A stretch of 64,000 nt of DNA. Source: Acidimicrobiales bacterium (GTDB lineage Bacteria > Actinomycetota > Acidimicrobiia > Acidimicrobiales > RAAP-2). The position numbers and the translations under genes were made by a program. This document shows, in pieces, positions 26,752 through 34,696 of the stretch. The first letter of the stretch is position 1. Each line of letters starts with the position of its first letter. The stretch covers positions 1 to 64,000 of the forward strand of contig JADMIJ010000005.1 of assembly GCA_015478655.1 (NCBI GenBank), read 5' to 3'. The notes under the pieces were generated by a model, which ran no database searches, had not been told where the DNA came from, and saw only the letters and a list, made by a program, of their open reading frames with translations.

Positions 26752-28254
26752 ATGACCGCAACGACCAACGGCACCGGGACCGCGGCCGGTGAGCAACGGA
26801 TGCTCATCGACGGAAAGCTCGTCGAGGCCAAGTCGGGAAAGCTGTTCGACAACGTCAACCCGGCCACGGAGGCGGTGCTCGGCCAGGTGGCCGACGCCGG
26901 CCACGAGGACGTCGAGGAGGCCATCAGTGCGGGCCGGAGGGCGTTCGACGAGTCGGACTGGTCCACTGACAGGCAGCTGCGTCAACGATGCCTCCGTCAG
27001 CTCCAGACCGCCCTCGAGGAAGAGCAGGAACTGCTGCGGGCTGAACTCGTGGCCGAGGTGGGGACTCCGGTGCTGCTCACCTATGGTCCGCAGCTCGACG
27101 CCCCGCTGGCCGAGGGGTTCCGGTGGCCGACCGACTTCATCGATGAGTTCCAGTGGGAGCGCGACATCCCCGAGGGCCGCGCCTTCGGCACCCGGAGTTG
27201 GCGCAAGGTGACCAAGGAGCCGGTGGGGGTGGTGGCCGCCATCGTCCCCTGGAACTACCCCTTCGAGGTGACCGTCAACAAGCTGGGACCGGCGCTGGCC
27301 ACGGGGAACACCGTGATTCTCAAGGCGGCACCGAACACGCCGTGGAACGCCACCCGCATCGGTCGCCTGGTGGCGGAGCGGACAGACTTCCCCCCTGGCG
27401 TCCTCCAGGTGGTGACGACGTCAGACAACGCCGTGGCCGAGGACCTGGTCACCGACCCGCGCGTCGACCTCATCTCCTTCACCGGGTCCACCGCCGTCGG
27501 GCGCCGGATCATGGAGAAGGGCGCCCCCACCCTCAAGCGACTCTTCCTCGAGCTGGGAGGGAAGTCGGCGGACATCCTCCTCGATGACGCCGACTTCGAG
27601 GCCAAGCTGTCCATGGCGTGGACGGTGTGCGTCCACGGGGGCCAGGGATGCGTGATGCTCACCAGGATGCTGCTGCCCCGGTCCCGCTACGACGAGGGCA
27701 TGGCCCTCATCGAGGCCGGGTTCCAGAACGTCCCCTACGGTGATCCCACGGACCCGGGCAACCTCCAGGGGCCCCAGATCAGCGCCCTGCAGCGCGAGCG
27801 GGTGCTCGGCTATATCGAGAAGGGCGTGGCGGAGGGGGCCCGGCTGGTGGCCGGGGGCGGTCGGCCTCCCCAGTTCGACAAGGGGTTCTACGTCGAGCCG
27901 ACCCTGTTCGCCGACGTCGACAACTCGATGACCATCGCCCAGGAGGAGATCTTCGGACCCGTTCTGGTCGTGGTGCCCTTCGATGACGACGACGACGCCG
28001 TGCGGCTGGCCAACGACAGCCACTACGGGCTTGGCGTCGGGGTGACCTCCGGCTCGGAGGAACGGGCACTGGCCGTGGCCCGGCGGGTCAGGGCGGGGAC
28101 GGTGGCCGTCAACGGCGGTGTCTGGTACGGCGCCGACGCGCCCTTCGGCGGGTACAAGGCCAGCGGCATCGGGCGGCAGAACGGGCCCGAGGGGTTCGAG
28201 CAGTACACCGAGACCAAGACCTACGCCGGTGGCCTGCCCCCGTTGACGGAGTAG
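26752..28254 (+). CDS. NAD(P)-dependent aldehyde dehydrogenase
   Basis: 500 residues, complete aldehyde dehydrogenase. N168 (VPWNYP) holds the substrate oxygen, the Rossmann motif is FTGSTAVGRRI, the general base is E267 (LELGGKSADI) and the nucleophile is C300 (GGQGCVML). EEIFGPVLVV and the C-terminal PFGGYKASGIGRQNG are also present. It oxidises an aldehyde to the acid. ATG at 26752 with a GGGGAGA site. It follows the amidohydrolase and precedes a cupin on the same strand. Confidence 0.95.
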   Translation: MTATTNGTGTAAGEQRMLIDGKLVEAKSGKLFDNVNPATEAVLGQVADAGHEDVEEAISAGRRAFDESDWSTDRQLRQRCLRQLQTALEEEQELLRAELVAEVGTPVLLTYGPQLDAPLAEGFRWPTDFIDEFQWERDIPEGRAFGTRSWRKVTKEPVGVVAAIVPWNYPFEVTVNKLGPALATGNTVILKAAPNTPWNATRIGRLVAERTDFPPGVLQVVTTSDNAVAEDLVTDPRVDLISFTGSTAVGRRIMEKGAPTLKRLFLELGGKSADILLDDADFEAKLSMAWTVCVHGGQGCVMLTRMLLPRSRYDEGMALIEAGFQNVPYGDPTDPGNLQGPQISALQRERVLGYIEKGVAEGARLVAGGGRPPQFDKGFYVEPTLFADVDNSMTIAQEEIFGPVLVVVPFDDDDDAVRLANDSHYGLGVGVTSGSEERALAVARRVRAGTVAVNGGVWYGADAPFGGYKASGIGRQNGPEGFEQYTETKTYAGGLPPLTE

Positions 28255-28316
28255 CAACCGGGTATGCGGCCGGAGCTGCACCACGAATGACCCGAGCCGA
28301 CAATGGCGGAATGGAG

Positions 28317-28703
28317 ATGCGCATGGACGTCAGGTCGATGGAGGACGTGAGCCCGGTCATCGAGCACAATGGGACCACACCGGTGTGGTGGCTCGTTCCG
28401 CCGGGCCAGATGCAGGAGGCCACCGACGGCGGCTTCCTCGAGCTGGTCAGTGAGTGGATCGTCGAGGGCGGTGGCATGGTCGATCCGCACTCCCACCCGA
28501 CCCACGAGTTCTATTACATCGTCGCCGGCCGGGGGATCATGAAGATCGGGGACGAGGAGCGGGAGGTGGGTCAGGGAGACCTGGTGTACACGCCACCGGA
28601 CACCACGCACAGCATCTGGCCCGCGACCAACAACGCGCCGTTGCACGGGCTGGCCTTCGCCATCGGGGTGAAGGGAGCGGGCCCGGTCGACTACACGACC
28701 TGA
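28317..28703 (+). CDS. Cupin-domain protein (paralogue of 51181)
   Basis: About 128 residues, one cupin barrel. Metal ligands are H58, H60 and E64 (PHSHPTHEF) and H98 (TTHSIW). Small cupins of this kind are dioxygenases, isomerases or regulators; nothing here separates them. The start is set by comparison with the cupin at 51181-51570, which begins M-x-M-D in the same register; ATGs at 28311 and 28323 are close alternatives. By eye 64 of the first 100 positions are identical between the two copies. It follows the aldehyde dehydrogenase and is convergent with the kinase-like gene. Confidence 0.82.
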   Translation: MRMDVRSMEDVSPVIEHNGTTPVWWLVPPGQMQEATDGGFLELVSEWIVEGGGMVDPHSHPTHEFYYIVAGRGIMKIGDEEREVGQGDLVYTPPDTTHSIWPATNNAPLHGLAFAIGVKGAGPVDYTT

Positions 28704-28732
28704 GCAGCAGGCCGATCGAGCGGGGTCTGCGT

Positions 28733-29818
28733 TCAGCGCCTCGCTCGGCCGAGGGGGGTGGTGGACGCCAACTCGGCGGCCGCTCGCATGGTGTCGAGCA
28801 CCACGTACTCGTAGGCGGCCATGCTCGGGTTGTCCGCCTGGCCGGAGACCACGCGTGCGTAACCGGCCTCGAGGACGATGGCCAGCTTGAAACGAGCCAA
28901 GATCACGTAGTAGTCGATCTCGTCGACATCCCGCCCGCTCACACTGGCGTAGTGCTCCAGTGCTTCCGCCCGGCTGGGCATCCCGGTCGAGTCCACGTAG
29001 CCCTTGGTCCGGTCCTCATCGGGATCCGTCCAGCCGCTCATGACCCACCCGAGGTCCAGGAGGGGATCACCGACGGTGGACATCTCCCAGTCGACCATGG
29101 CCGCCAACCGGGCCGGTGCCCCGTGGCCGAACATGACATTGGCGAACTGGTAGTCCCCGTGAATGATCCCGGGCACCCAGTGCGTGGGCTTGTGGGCGCG
29201 CAGCCAATCCGAGGCCACATCGAGCCCGGGTAGCTCGCGGAACTGGACGGCATTGAGGTGGGCCAACCACCGGTCCACCTGACGATCGTGAAAGCCCTCC
29301 GGCTTGCCGAATCCCTCCAACCCCCGGGCACGCCAGTCGACCCGAGCCAGCCGGGCAATGCCGTCGATCAACTCGATCCCCAGTCCGTAGCGCGCCTCGA
29401 GGTCGGTATCGAAGGGGGCGGGCCATCCGTCCATGTTCATCGGGGACCACCCGTCGACCAGGCTCATGAGGTAGAAGGACGACCCGATCACCTCCGGGTC
29501 GCTGCACGAGGCAAACGCCTCGGGGTGGGGCACATCGGTGCCGTTCAGCGCCTCGAGGACGCGGAACTCGCGCAGCATGGTCTCGTTCCGGCCCTTGGGG
29601 ACGATCCGGGGTGGCCGTCGGAGCACGGCGTGAAACCCGCCCCGCCGGATCTCGAAGATCTCGTTGGAGGCGCCGCCGCTGATGAAGCTGGACGTGACCG
29701 GCTCGCCCTGTCCGGGGAGATCCTCTCCGTCCATCCATCGGCCCAGGCGTTGGACGTCCACCAGCCCGTCGGTGCGGACGGCAATGGCTTCTTCCTCTTC
29801 CGCGGTTCGCTTGGCCAA
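28733..29818 (-). CDS. APH-family phosphotransferase (ACAD10/11 kinase-like)
   Basis: 361 residues of the aminoglycoside-phosphotransferase fold. Gly loop SGGASNEIFEI (47-57), Lys/Arg strand AVLRRPP, catalytic HGDYQFAN at 220-227, and metal-binding DWE at 243-245 followed by GDPLLDLGW. In actinobacteria and pseudomonads this family includes the kinases (LvaA, the APH domain of ACAD11) that phosphorylate 4-hydroxyacyl-CoA before an acyl-CoA-dehydrogenase-like partner removes phosphate. It lies 3 bp after an SDR gene on the same strand, with a matching dehydrogenase 1.8 kb away. The function is inferred from context. Confidence 0.85.
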   Translation of the reverse strand: MAKRTAEEEEAIAVRTDGLVDVQRLGRWMDGEDLPGQGEPVTSSFISGGASNEIFEIRRGGFHAVLRRPPRIVPKGRNETMLREFRVLEALNGTDVPHPEAFASCSDPEVIGSSFYLMSLVDGWSPMNMDGWPAPFDTDLEARYGLGIELIDGIARLARVDWRARGLEGFGKPEGFHDRQVDRWLAHLNAVQFRELPGLDVASDWLRAHKPTHWVPGIIHGDYQFANVMFGHGAPARLAAMVDWEMSTVGDPLLDLGWVMSGWTDPDEDRTKGYVDSTGMPSRAEALEHYASVSGRDVDEIDYYVILARFKLAIVLEAGYARVVSGQADNPSMAAYEYVVLDTMRAAAELASTTPLGRARR

Positions 29819-29821
29819 CGG

Positions 29822-30688
29822 TCAGCCTCCTTCGTCGTCGGGATAGGGCTCTGCGAAACCGGCGTCGGGCACGTCGGCCAGACCCTGGTGCAGCTCGACC
29901 GGCGGCGCCGTCGTCGGGGGGTCGGGAACGCGTGGGGCCATGATGCCCTCACGCCTGCGCAGCGCGAACATGCTCTCTCGCCGACCGGAGTAGGAGGGTG
30001 GTTGGCGCACCATCCAGACGATCCCTTCGGCGGCCACGGCTGACGGTTCCCAGTTCGAGTGGTCGACTCCGGGGGTGTTGGCCACGAATCCCTCGGAGGC
30101 CACGGCCACGTCGATGCGAAAGCAATTGACGGCGATGTTCGAAGGCGCCAGCTGGAGTGCGGCGTCCACCGTCAGGCGCTCGAGGCCGATCTTCGAGATG
30201 CCATAGGCCATCAGCGACGAGTGGGGGTACATGGCGGCAACAGACGAGACGTTGATGACAACGCCGCCGCCCGTCGCGCCCATGGCCGGGACCGCCTGGC
30301 GCAGGGCGATCATGGGGGCGCGCAGATTGACCTGCATGATGAGGTCATAGCGGGACAAGGGGATGTCCAGACCACCGACGAAGGTGATGGCGGCATTGTT
30401 CACCAGGATGTCGAGGCGTCCGAAGTGCTCGACGGCCCGGTCCACCATCGCCTCCACCTGTGCATCGACGGCCAGATTGGTCGGGATGGCCAGCCCCCGG
30501 CGACCCGCCTGTTCGATGGCGGCCACCGTCTCATCGAGCGTCCCGGGCGTCCGCCGGGGCTCGATTCTGGTGGACCGGGCGGCGCAGGCCACATGGCACC
30601 CGGCCTGGGCCAGCGCCACCGCGGTGGCGGCGCCGACCCCCCGGCTGGCCCCGGTGACCAGGGCCACTCTCCCGTCCAGATCGTCCAT
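29822..30688 (-). CDS. Short-chain dehydrogenase/reductase
   Basis: 288 residues. Cofactor motif TGASRGVG at 12-19, NNAAITF, and the catalytic Ser-Tyr-Lys set in NVSSVAAMYPHSSLMAYGISKIG. The C-terminal extension (250-288) is rich in Pro and acidic residues. It should oxidise or reduce a hydroxy/oxo group with NAD(P). The ATG at 30688 has a GGAGTAAAGG stretch upstream. It heads a two-gene operon with the APH-fold kinase and is divergent from the TetR gene. Confidence 0.9.
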   Translation of the reverse strand: MDDLDGRVALVTGASRGVGAATAVALAQAGCHVACAARSTRIEPRRTPGTLDETVAAIEQAGRRGLAIPTNLAVDAQVEAMVDRAVEHFGRLDILVNNAAITFVGGLDIPLSRYDLIMQVNLRAPMIALRQAVPAMGATGGGVVINVSSVAAMYPHSSLMAYGISKIGLERLTVDAALQLAPSNIAVNCFRIDVAVASEGFVANTPGVDHSNWEPSAVAAEGIVWMVRQPPSYSGRRESMFALRRREGIMAPRVPDPPTTAPPVELHQGLADVPDAGFAEPYPDDEGG

Positions 30689-30783
30689 GTCCGTGCCTTT
30701 ACTCCGCCCGGTCGGGGTCGTCCCGTCCCGGGCCCTCGGCACCGCAGGCGCCCGGGGCAAACAGTATGTATGTTGGATACGTC

Positions 30784-30915
30784 ATGAATCAAGCGCACCG
30801 GACGATCATCGGACGAGGCCCGGCCACCAGTTCCACGGCCATCGGTTCCGACGGCCTCCCGTGTCCGGGCTCTGCCAGTGCTCCGGGCGTGTCGGACCGG
30901 CGGCAGGCACGTTGA
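30784..30915 (+). CDS. Possible 43-residue leader peptide before TetR
   Basis: An ATG-initiated frame of 43 codons, MNQAHRTIIG at the start, Ser/Pro/Gly-rich after. TATGTT at 30769-30774 lies 9 nt before the ATG, so it could be read from a leaderless mRNA. Its TGA overlaps the TTG start of the TetR gene (TTGA), which would couple their translation. No family recognised. It may be only a leader; codon usage is not distinctive. Confidence 0.3.
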   Translation: MNQAHRTIIGRGPATSSTAIGSDGLPCPGSASAPGVSDRRQAR

Positions 30916-31553
30916 GGCCCGCCGGTGGTGATCCGGGGCTCCGGGCCGCCCACGTGCAGGACACCCGACGGGCGCTCATCGCCACGGCCCGACAGCTGTT
31001 CGCCGAAGACGGGTTCCAAGCCACCCGGACCGAGGAGATCGTGCAGCGGGCCGGGCTCACCCGGGGGGCCCTCTACCACCACTTTCGCGACAAGGAGGAT
31101 CTCTTCCGCGCCGTGTTCGAGGAGGTGTCGGGCGAAGTGGTCCAACTGCTGCGCCGTCGATCGAGCGACGGGGACACCAACGCCTGGGACCTCTTCCGCA
31201 TCAACAGCGAGGTCTACCTCGATGCGGCGTCGACCAACCAGGCCTACCGACAGATCGTCCTCATCGACGGCCCGGCGGTCCTGGGCTGGACGACGTGGTC
31301 GGAGCGTGGGGACGGTCCGACCCACAAGATCATCGAGTATCTGCGGGACGCGGTGGCCGAAGGACTGCTCGAACCCCAACCGATCGAGCCGTTGGCCCAC
31401 CTGCTGACGGCGCTGGGCGTCGGGTCGGCCATGTACGTCGCCCACGCCGACGATCCGTTGACGGCCCGACGGGAGATCGGCCAATGCAACGATCGATTCC
31501 TCACCGGACTGGGCCTGAGGACCCGGGGCCCCGAACCGGCCCGCCTCTCGTGA
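30912..31553 (+). CDS. TetR-family transcriptional regulator
   Basis: 213 residues. The helix-turn-helix is clear: TRRALIATARQLFAEDGFQATRTEEIVQRAGLTRGALYHHFRDKEDLFRAVF. The remainder is a helical ligand-binding domain. The start is uncertain: TTG at 30912 (overlapping a leader ORF stop) or GTG at 30954. It lies between the divergent SDR-kinase operon and the downstream dehydrogenase and probably controls both. The 30761-30785 AT-rich patch, with GTAT and ATAC half-sites 9 bp apart, is a candidate operator. Confidence 0.85.
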   Translation: MRPAGGDPGLRAAHVQDTRRALIATARQLFAEDGFQATRTEEIVQRAGLTRGALYHHFRDKEDLFRAVFEEVSGEVVQLLRRRSSDGDTNAWDLFRINSEVYLDAASTNQAYRQIVLIDGPAVLGWTTWSERGDGPTHKIIEYLRDAVAEGLLEPQPIEPLAHLLTALGVGSAMYVAHADDPLTARREIGQCNDRFLTGLGLRTRGPEPARLS

Positions 31554-31625
31554 CTGACCGGACCCTGCAGCCAACGGGCGGCGCCACCGGTGCCGACGCC
31601 CTGAAGACCTGAAGAAAGGACCTCG

Positions 31626-32927
31626 ATGAGCTGGGATTTCTCAACCGAACCGGAGTTCCAAGCCAAACTCGATTGGGCTCGCACCTTCGTCGAGGAGCGA
31701 GTCGAGCCCCTCGACCTCCTCTATCCCCACCGACAATTCCACCCCCTCGACGACGAACTGCGGCCGCTGGTCGACCCGATGAAGCAGGAGGTACGGGACC
31801 ACGACCTCTGGGCCGCGCACCTCGGGCCGGAGCTCGGAGGGAAGGGGTACGGGCAGCTCAGGCTGGCCCTCCTGAACGAGATCCTGGGTGTGTCGGGTTG
31901 GGCGCCCATCGTCTTCGGGACCCAAGCCCCCGACACCGGCAACGCCGAGATCATCGCCCACTACGGCACGGAGGCGCAGAAGGCGACCTACCTGCAGCCG
32001 TTGCTCGACGGCGAGGTGTTCTCCTGCTACTCGATGACCGAGCCGCAGGCCGGATCGGACCCGAAGCAGTTCACGACCCGCGCTGTCCGCGACGGGGACG
32101 AATGGGTGCTCAACGGGTGGAAGTTCTTCTCCTCCAACGCCCGCACGGCAGCGTTCCTGATCGTCATGGCCATCACCGACCCGGAGGTCAGCGTGTACCA
32201 GGGCGCGTCCATGTTCCTGGTCCCCACGGACACGCCCGGCGTGGACATGGTCCGCCACATCGGGCTGGCCGGCGAGTCCGAGGACGAGGGCATGCACGCC
32301 CTGATCCACTACCAGGACGTCCGGGTACCCGCCGACAGTCTGCTCGGCGGCGAGGGCCAGGCGTTCGCCATCGCCCAGACCCGGCTCGGAGGGGGTCGGG
32401 TGCACCACGCCATGCGGTCGGTGGCCACCTGCCAGCGGGCACTCGACCTGCTGTGTGAGCGGGTGCTCAGTCGTGAGACGCAGGGGAGCCTGCTGGCCCG
32501 CAAGGAGTTCATGCAGGGCGACATCGCCGATTCGTATGCCGAGCTGGCCCAGTTCCGGTTGCTGGTGCTGTACACCGCCTGGGAGATCGACACCTACAAG
32601 GACTATCGGCGTACCCGAAAGAACATCGCCGCCATCAAGGCGCTCACCCCCAAGGTGGTGCACGACGCCGTGTGGCGGTCGATGCACGCCCATGGCGCCC
32701 TCGGGGTGTCAAACGAGATGCCCTTCGGAGGCATGTGGATGATGGCTCCCGTGATGAGCGTGGTGGACGGCCCCACCGAGGTCCACAAGGTCACGGTGGC
32801 CCGGGAGGTGCTGAAGGACTACGAGCCCGCCCCGGGTCTGTGGCCGACGGCCCACCTGCCGGCCCAGAGGGAGGCGGCCCGCGCCAAGCTGGCCACGTAT
32901 CTCGAGCACGTGGTCGGAAATTCTTGA
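31626..32927 (+). CDS. ACAD10/11-like acyl-CoA dehydrogenase
   Basis: 433 residues, FAD-dependent acyl-CoA dehydrogenase fold with SMTEPQAGSDP in the beta-domain, GGGRVHHAMRSVATCQRAL, and HGALGVSNEMPF with VDGPTEVH near the C-end, where the YEGT Glu is replaced by Asp. The RxHHAMR and DGPxEVH pattern is that of ACAD10/11-type enzymes, which in animals are fused to an APH kinase domain and in Pseudomonas (LvaC) act on phosphorylated 4-hydroxyacyl-CoA. AGAAAGGA ribosome site. Follows TetR by 72 bp, with the kinase just beyond on the other strand. Confidence 0.88.
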   Translation: MSWDFSTEPEFQAKLDWARTFVEERVEPLDLLYPHRQFHPLDDELRPLVDPMKQEVRDHDLWAAHLGPELGGKGYGQLRLALLNEILGVSGWAPIVFGTQAPDTGNAEIIAHYGTEAQKATYLQPLLDGEVFSCYSMTEPQAGSDPKQFTTRAVRDGDEWVLNGWKFFSSNARTAAFLIVMAITDPEVSVYQGASMFLVPTDTPGVDMVRHIGLAGESEDEGMHALIHYQDVRVPADSLLGGEGQAFAIAQTRLGGGRVHHAMRSVATCQRALDLLCERVLSRETQGSLLARKEFMQGDIADSYAELAQFRLLVLYTAWEIDTYKDYRRTRKNIAAIKALTPKVVHDAVWRSMHAHGALGVSNEMPFGGMWMMAPVMSVVDGPTEVHKVTVAREVLKDYEPAPGLWPTAHLPAQREAARAKLATYLEHVVGNS

Positions 32928-32929
32928 GC

Positions 32930-33220
32930 TTAGTCTCCCCCGGTCGAGACGAAGATCTCCCACGCCCCTCTGACGCTGGCATCAGGGCGATCCTGGCCTT
33001 GTCCGACGTGAGCATGGAGCAATTCGCCCTCGGACTCCTCCGCCGCTTCGAGTGGGCCGACAAACGGGTGCTCGGGCGGCGGGTCCATCGAGTCCACCCC
33101 GTCATCCCGCACCAGCGCGGTGGGGCTCCCATCAGAGAACCAGCGGGCCAAGTGCTGCCGGTACGGGTCGCGGTACCAGCCCTGGGCCCTGTGGAGCGTC
33201 TGGGGCAGCGTTCTGTTCAT
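32930..33220 (-). CDS. Small GWYRDP-motif protein
   Basis: 96 residues. The N-half has GWYRDPYRQHLARWFSDG and ALVRDDGVDSMDPPPEH, a short motif resembling the DUF2510-type fold of actinobacterial proteins; the rest is acidic. No membrane segment. Its ATG at 33220 has TAAACT 7 nt upstream, and two 13-bp direct repeats cover the promoter, so it is likely a tightly repressed gene. It ends 2 bp from the dehydrogenase stop (convergent). The function is unknown. Confidence 0.65.
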   Translation of the reverse strand: MNRTLPQTLHRAQGWYRDPYRQHLARWFSDGSPTALVRDDGVDSMDPPPEHPFVGPLEAAEESEGELLHAHVGQGQDRPDASVRGAWEIFVSTGGD

Positions 33221-33537
33221 GGACTCCAGTTTACCGTACGTTCACCTAACCGTCACCGTACGTTCACTTTTCCATCCCTGACAGGAGAGCGCAAAGAGCC
33301 GGGAAGGCCCGCCCCGAGCGCACGGCCCGGGTGGAGGCAACCAGGTACCGTTGGGCCTGGCCAGCGATGTGCGGGGTGGCCGCAGGCCCCAACTGCAGGG
33401 CCCGATCCATGGAACGGCGGTCCAGGAGGTGTCGTGAAACCACCGGCTCTTACCACCAACCTGCCTGGGCGATCCTGCTTCGGCCCCCTCCTTCGGCTGG
33501 CCCCGTAGTGCTCCTCCTGCCCGAAGCCGCCGGTCCC
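33221..33537. other. Intergenic region upstream of DUF2889 gene
   Basis: 317 bp. The first 47 bp hold the promoter and tandem repeats of the small gene on the minus strand. I see no gene or clear terminator in the rest; a promoter for the DUF2889 gene is expected but no strong hexamer stands out. Confidence 0.4.
33228..33267 (-). promoter_or_regulatory. Leaderless promoter with tandem operator repeats
   Basis: On the minus strand TAAACT (33228-33233) lies 7 nt before the ATG at 33220. ACCGTACGTTCAC occurs on the plus strand at 33233-33245 and 33255-33267, 22 bp apart (about two helical turns). Each contains the near-palindrome ACCGTACGTT. They overlap the -10 and the -35 region, as expected for repressor sites, plausibly TetR type. 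Confidence 0.6.
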
Positions 33538-34572
33538 ATGGACCCTGCTCCCACGACCCCCAGCCGCCCGCCGGGTTCGATCCGGAGGACCTCCAGCATC
33601 GACACGGCTCGACCTGACGGGCTGCGGGGAGACCTCTTCATCACTGCTCGGGCCCGGGACCTGCGCACCGACCTCGACGGGACCGCCTCGGTGGTGGGCG
33701 AGGCCGAGCTGGATGCCCGGGTGGACGGGACGACCCGGGAGCTCCGCTCCCTCGTCACGATGCCGGCGCTTCCCGCACTCGACCTGCTCATCGGGACCGT
33801 GGTCGGCCCCGGGTTCCGGCGCCGTCTGGCCGACGAGGTGCCCCGCGAGCAGGAGGTGGGGTCCTTGCTGCACCTGCTGCTGGACGACCTGCCCGGCGCC
33901 GCCCTGGTGTCGGGATACGCCCTTCAGCGGGGAGGTGCCCTCGAGGATCTCGAGCCCCGAGCAGCATCGCCGGAGGGTTCGACGGCCGGAGCCGCCGCCC
34001 TTGGCGTGCGCGATGACCTCTGTGCCGGCTGGGCGCACGACGCCACCATGATGGTGACGATCCGCACCCGGGGGGCCATTCCCATGGCGATGGGGCCGCC
34101 CGCTCCGATCCTCGAGCCGCCGGACGATCCGTGGTCGTGGCACGAGATGCCCCCGCTGGCGCCCCATGCCATGCGACGCCGCCGCCGGCTGGACGTCCTC
34201 CCGTCCACAGCGCCCGAGACGGCCCACGGGGTCGACGTCCATTTCCGGGACAGCCACATGGACGCGGACGGTGCCGAGTCCGTGGTCCACGAGTACTCCG
34301 TGTCCGGTGCGGTGGAGGGCGTCGAGGGGCGGGTGACAGCGATGGCCGCTCGCGCCCGCGTGCTGCCGTGGATGGAGTGCCCGGCCGCTGTGGCCAGCGC
34401 TGACCGCCTGATCGGCATGCCCGTGGGCGAGCTCCGGACCTGGGTCCGGCGGGAGATGACGGGCGCATCCACGTGCACCCACCTGAACGACACCCTGCGC
34501 GCCCTGGGCGACGTGACGGTGCTGGCGTCGGCGCTCGACAATACGGATGCGGGGGACACCCCCGGCGTGTGA
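33538..34572 (+). CDS. DUF2889-domain protein
   Basis: About 344 residues. The first 130 residues begin with RRTSSIDTARPDGLRGDLF and GEAELDARVDG-type strands. The C-part has WMECPAAVASADRLIGMPVGELR and CTHLNDTLRALGDV, the conserved Cys-Pro and CTHL elements of DUF2889. The fold function is unknown. The start is uncertain: ATG at 33538 or GTG at 33508. It is followed on the same strand by a thioesterase and an SDR, so it may belong to a CoA-ester pathway. Confidence 0.75.
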   Translation: MDPAPTTPSRPPGSIRRTSSIDTARPDGLRGDLFITARARDLRTDLDGTASVVGEAELDARVDGTTRELRSLVTMPALPALDLLIGTVVGPGFRRRLADEVPREQEVGSLLHLLLDDLPGAALVSGYALQRGGALEDLEPRAASPEGSTAGAAALGVRDDLCAGWAHDATMMVTIRTRGAIPMAMGPPAPILEPPDDPWSWHEMPPLAPHAMRRRRRLDVLPSTAPETAHGVDVHFRDSHMDADGAESVVHEYSVSGAVEGVEGRVTAMAARARVLPWMECPAAVASADRLIGMPVGELRTWVRREMTGASTCTHLNDTLRALGDVTVLASALDNTDAGDTPGV

Positions 34573-34696
34573 GCCCTCGGGCGGGAGGCGGTTGCCTGTG
34601 ACAAGATCCCCGGGCCGAGGGTGCCCTTGTCGAAGCGAAGGGCTCGCCGGGGGTACGGGACCTCGGGCGACGTGTGCCCACCGGGGAGAGTCCGAC

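Noticed and set aside
30764-30780. GTAT/ATAC half-sites as TetR operator
   Set aside because: Only 4-bp arms with 9-bp spacing; mentioned with the TetR gene but not listed as a site.
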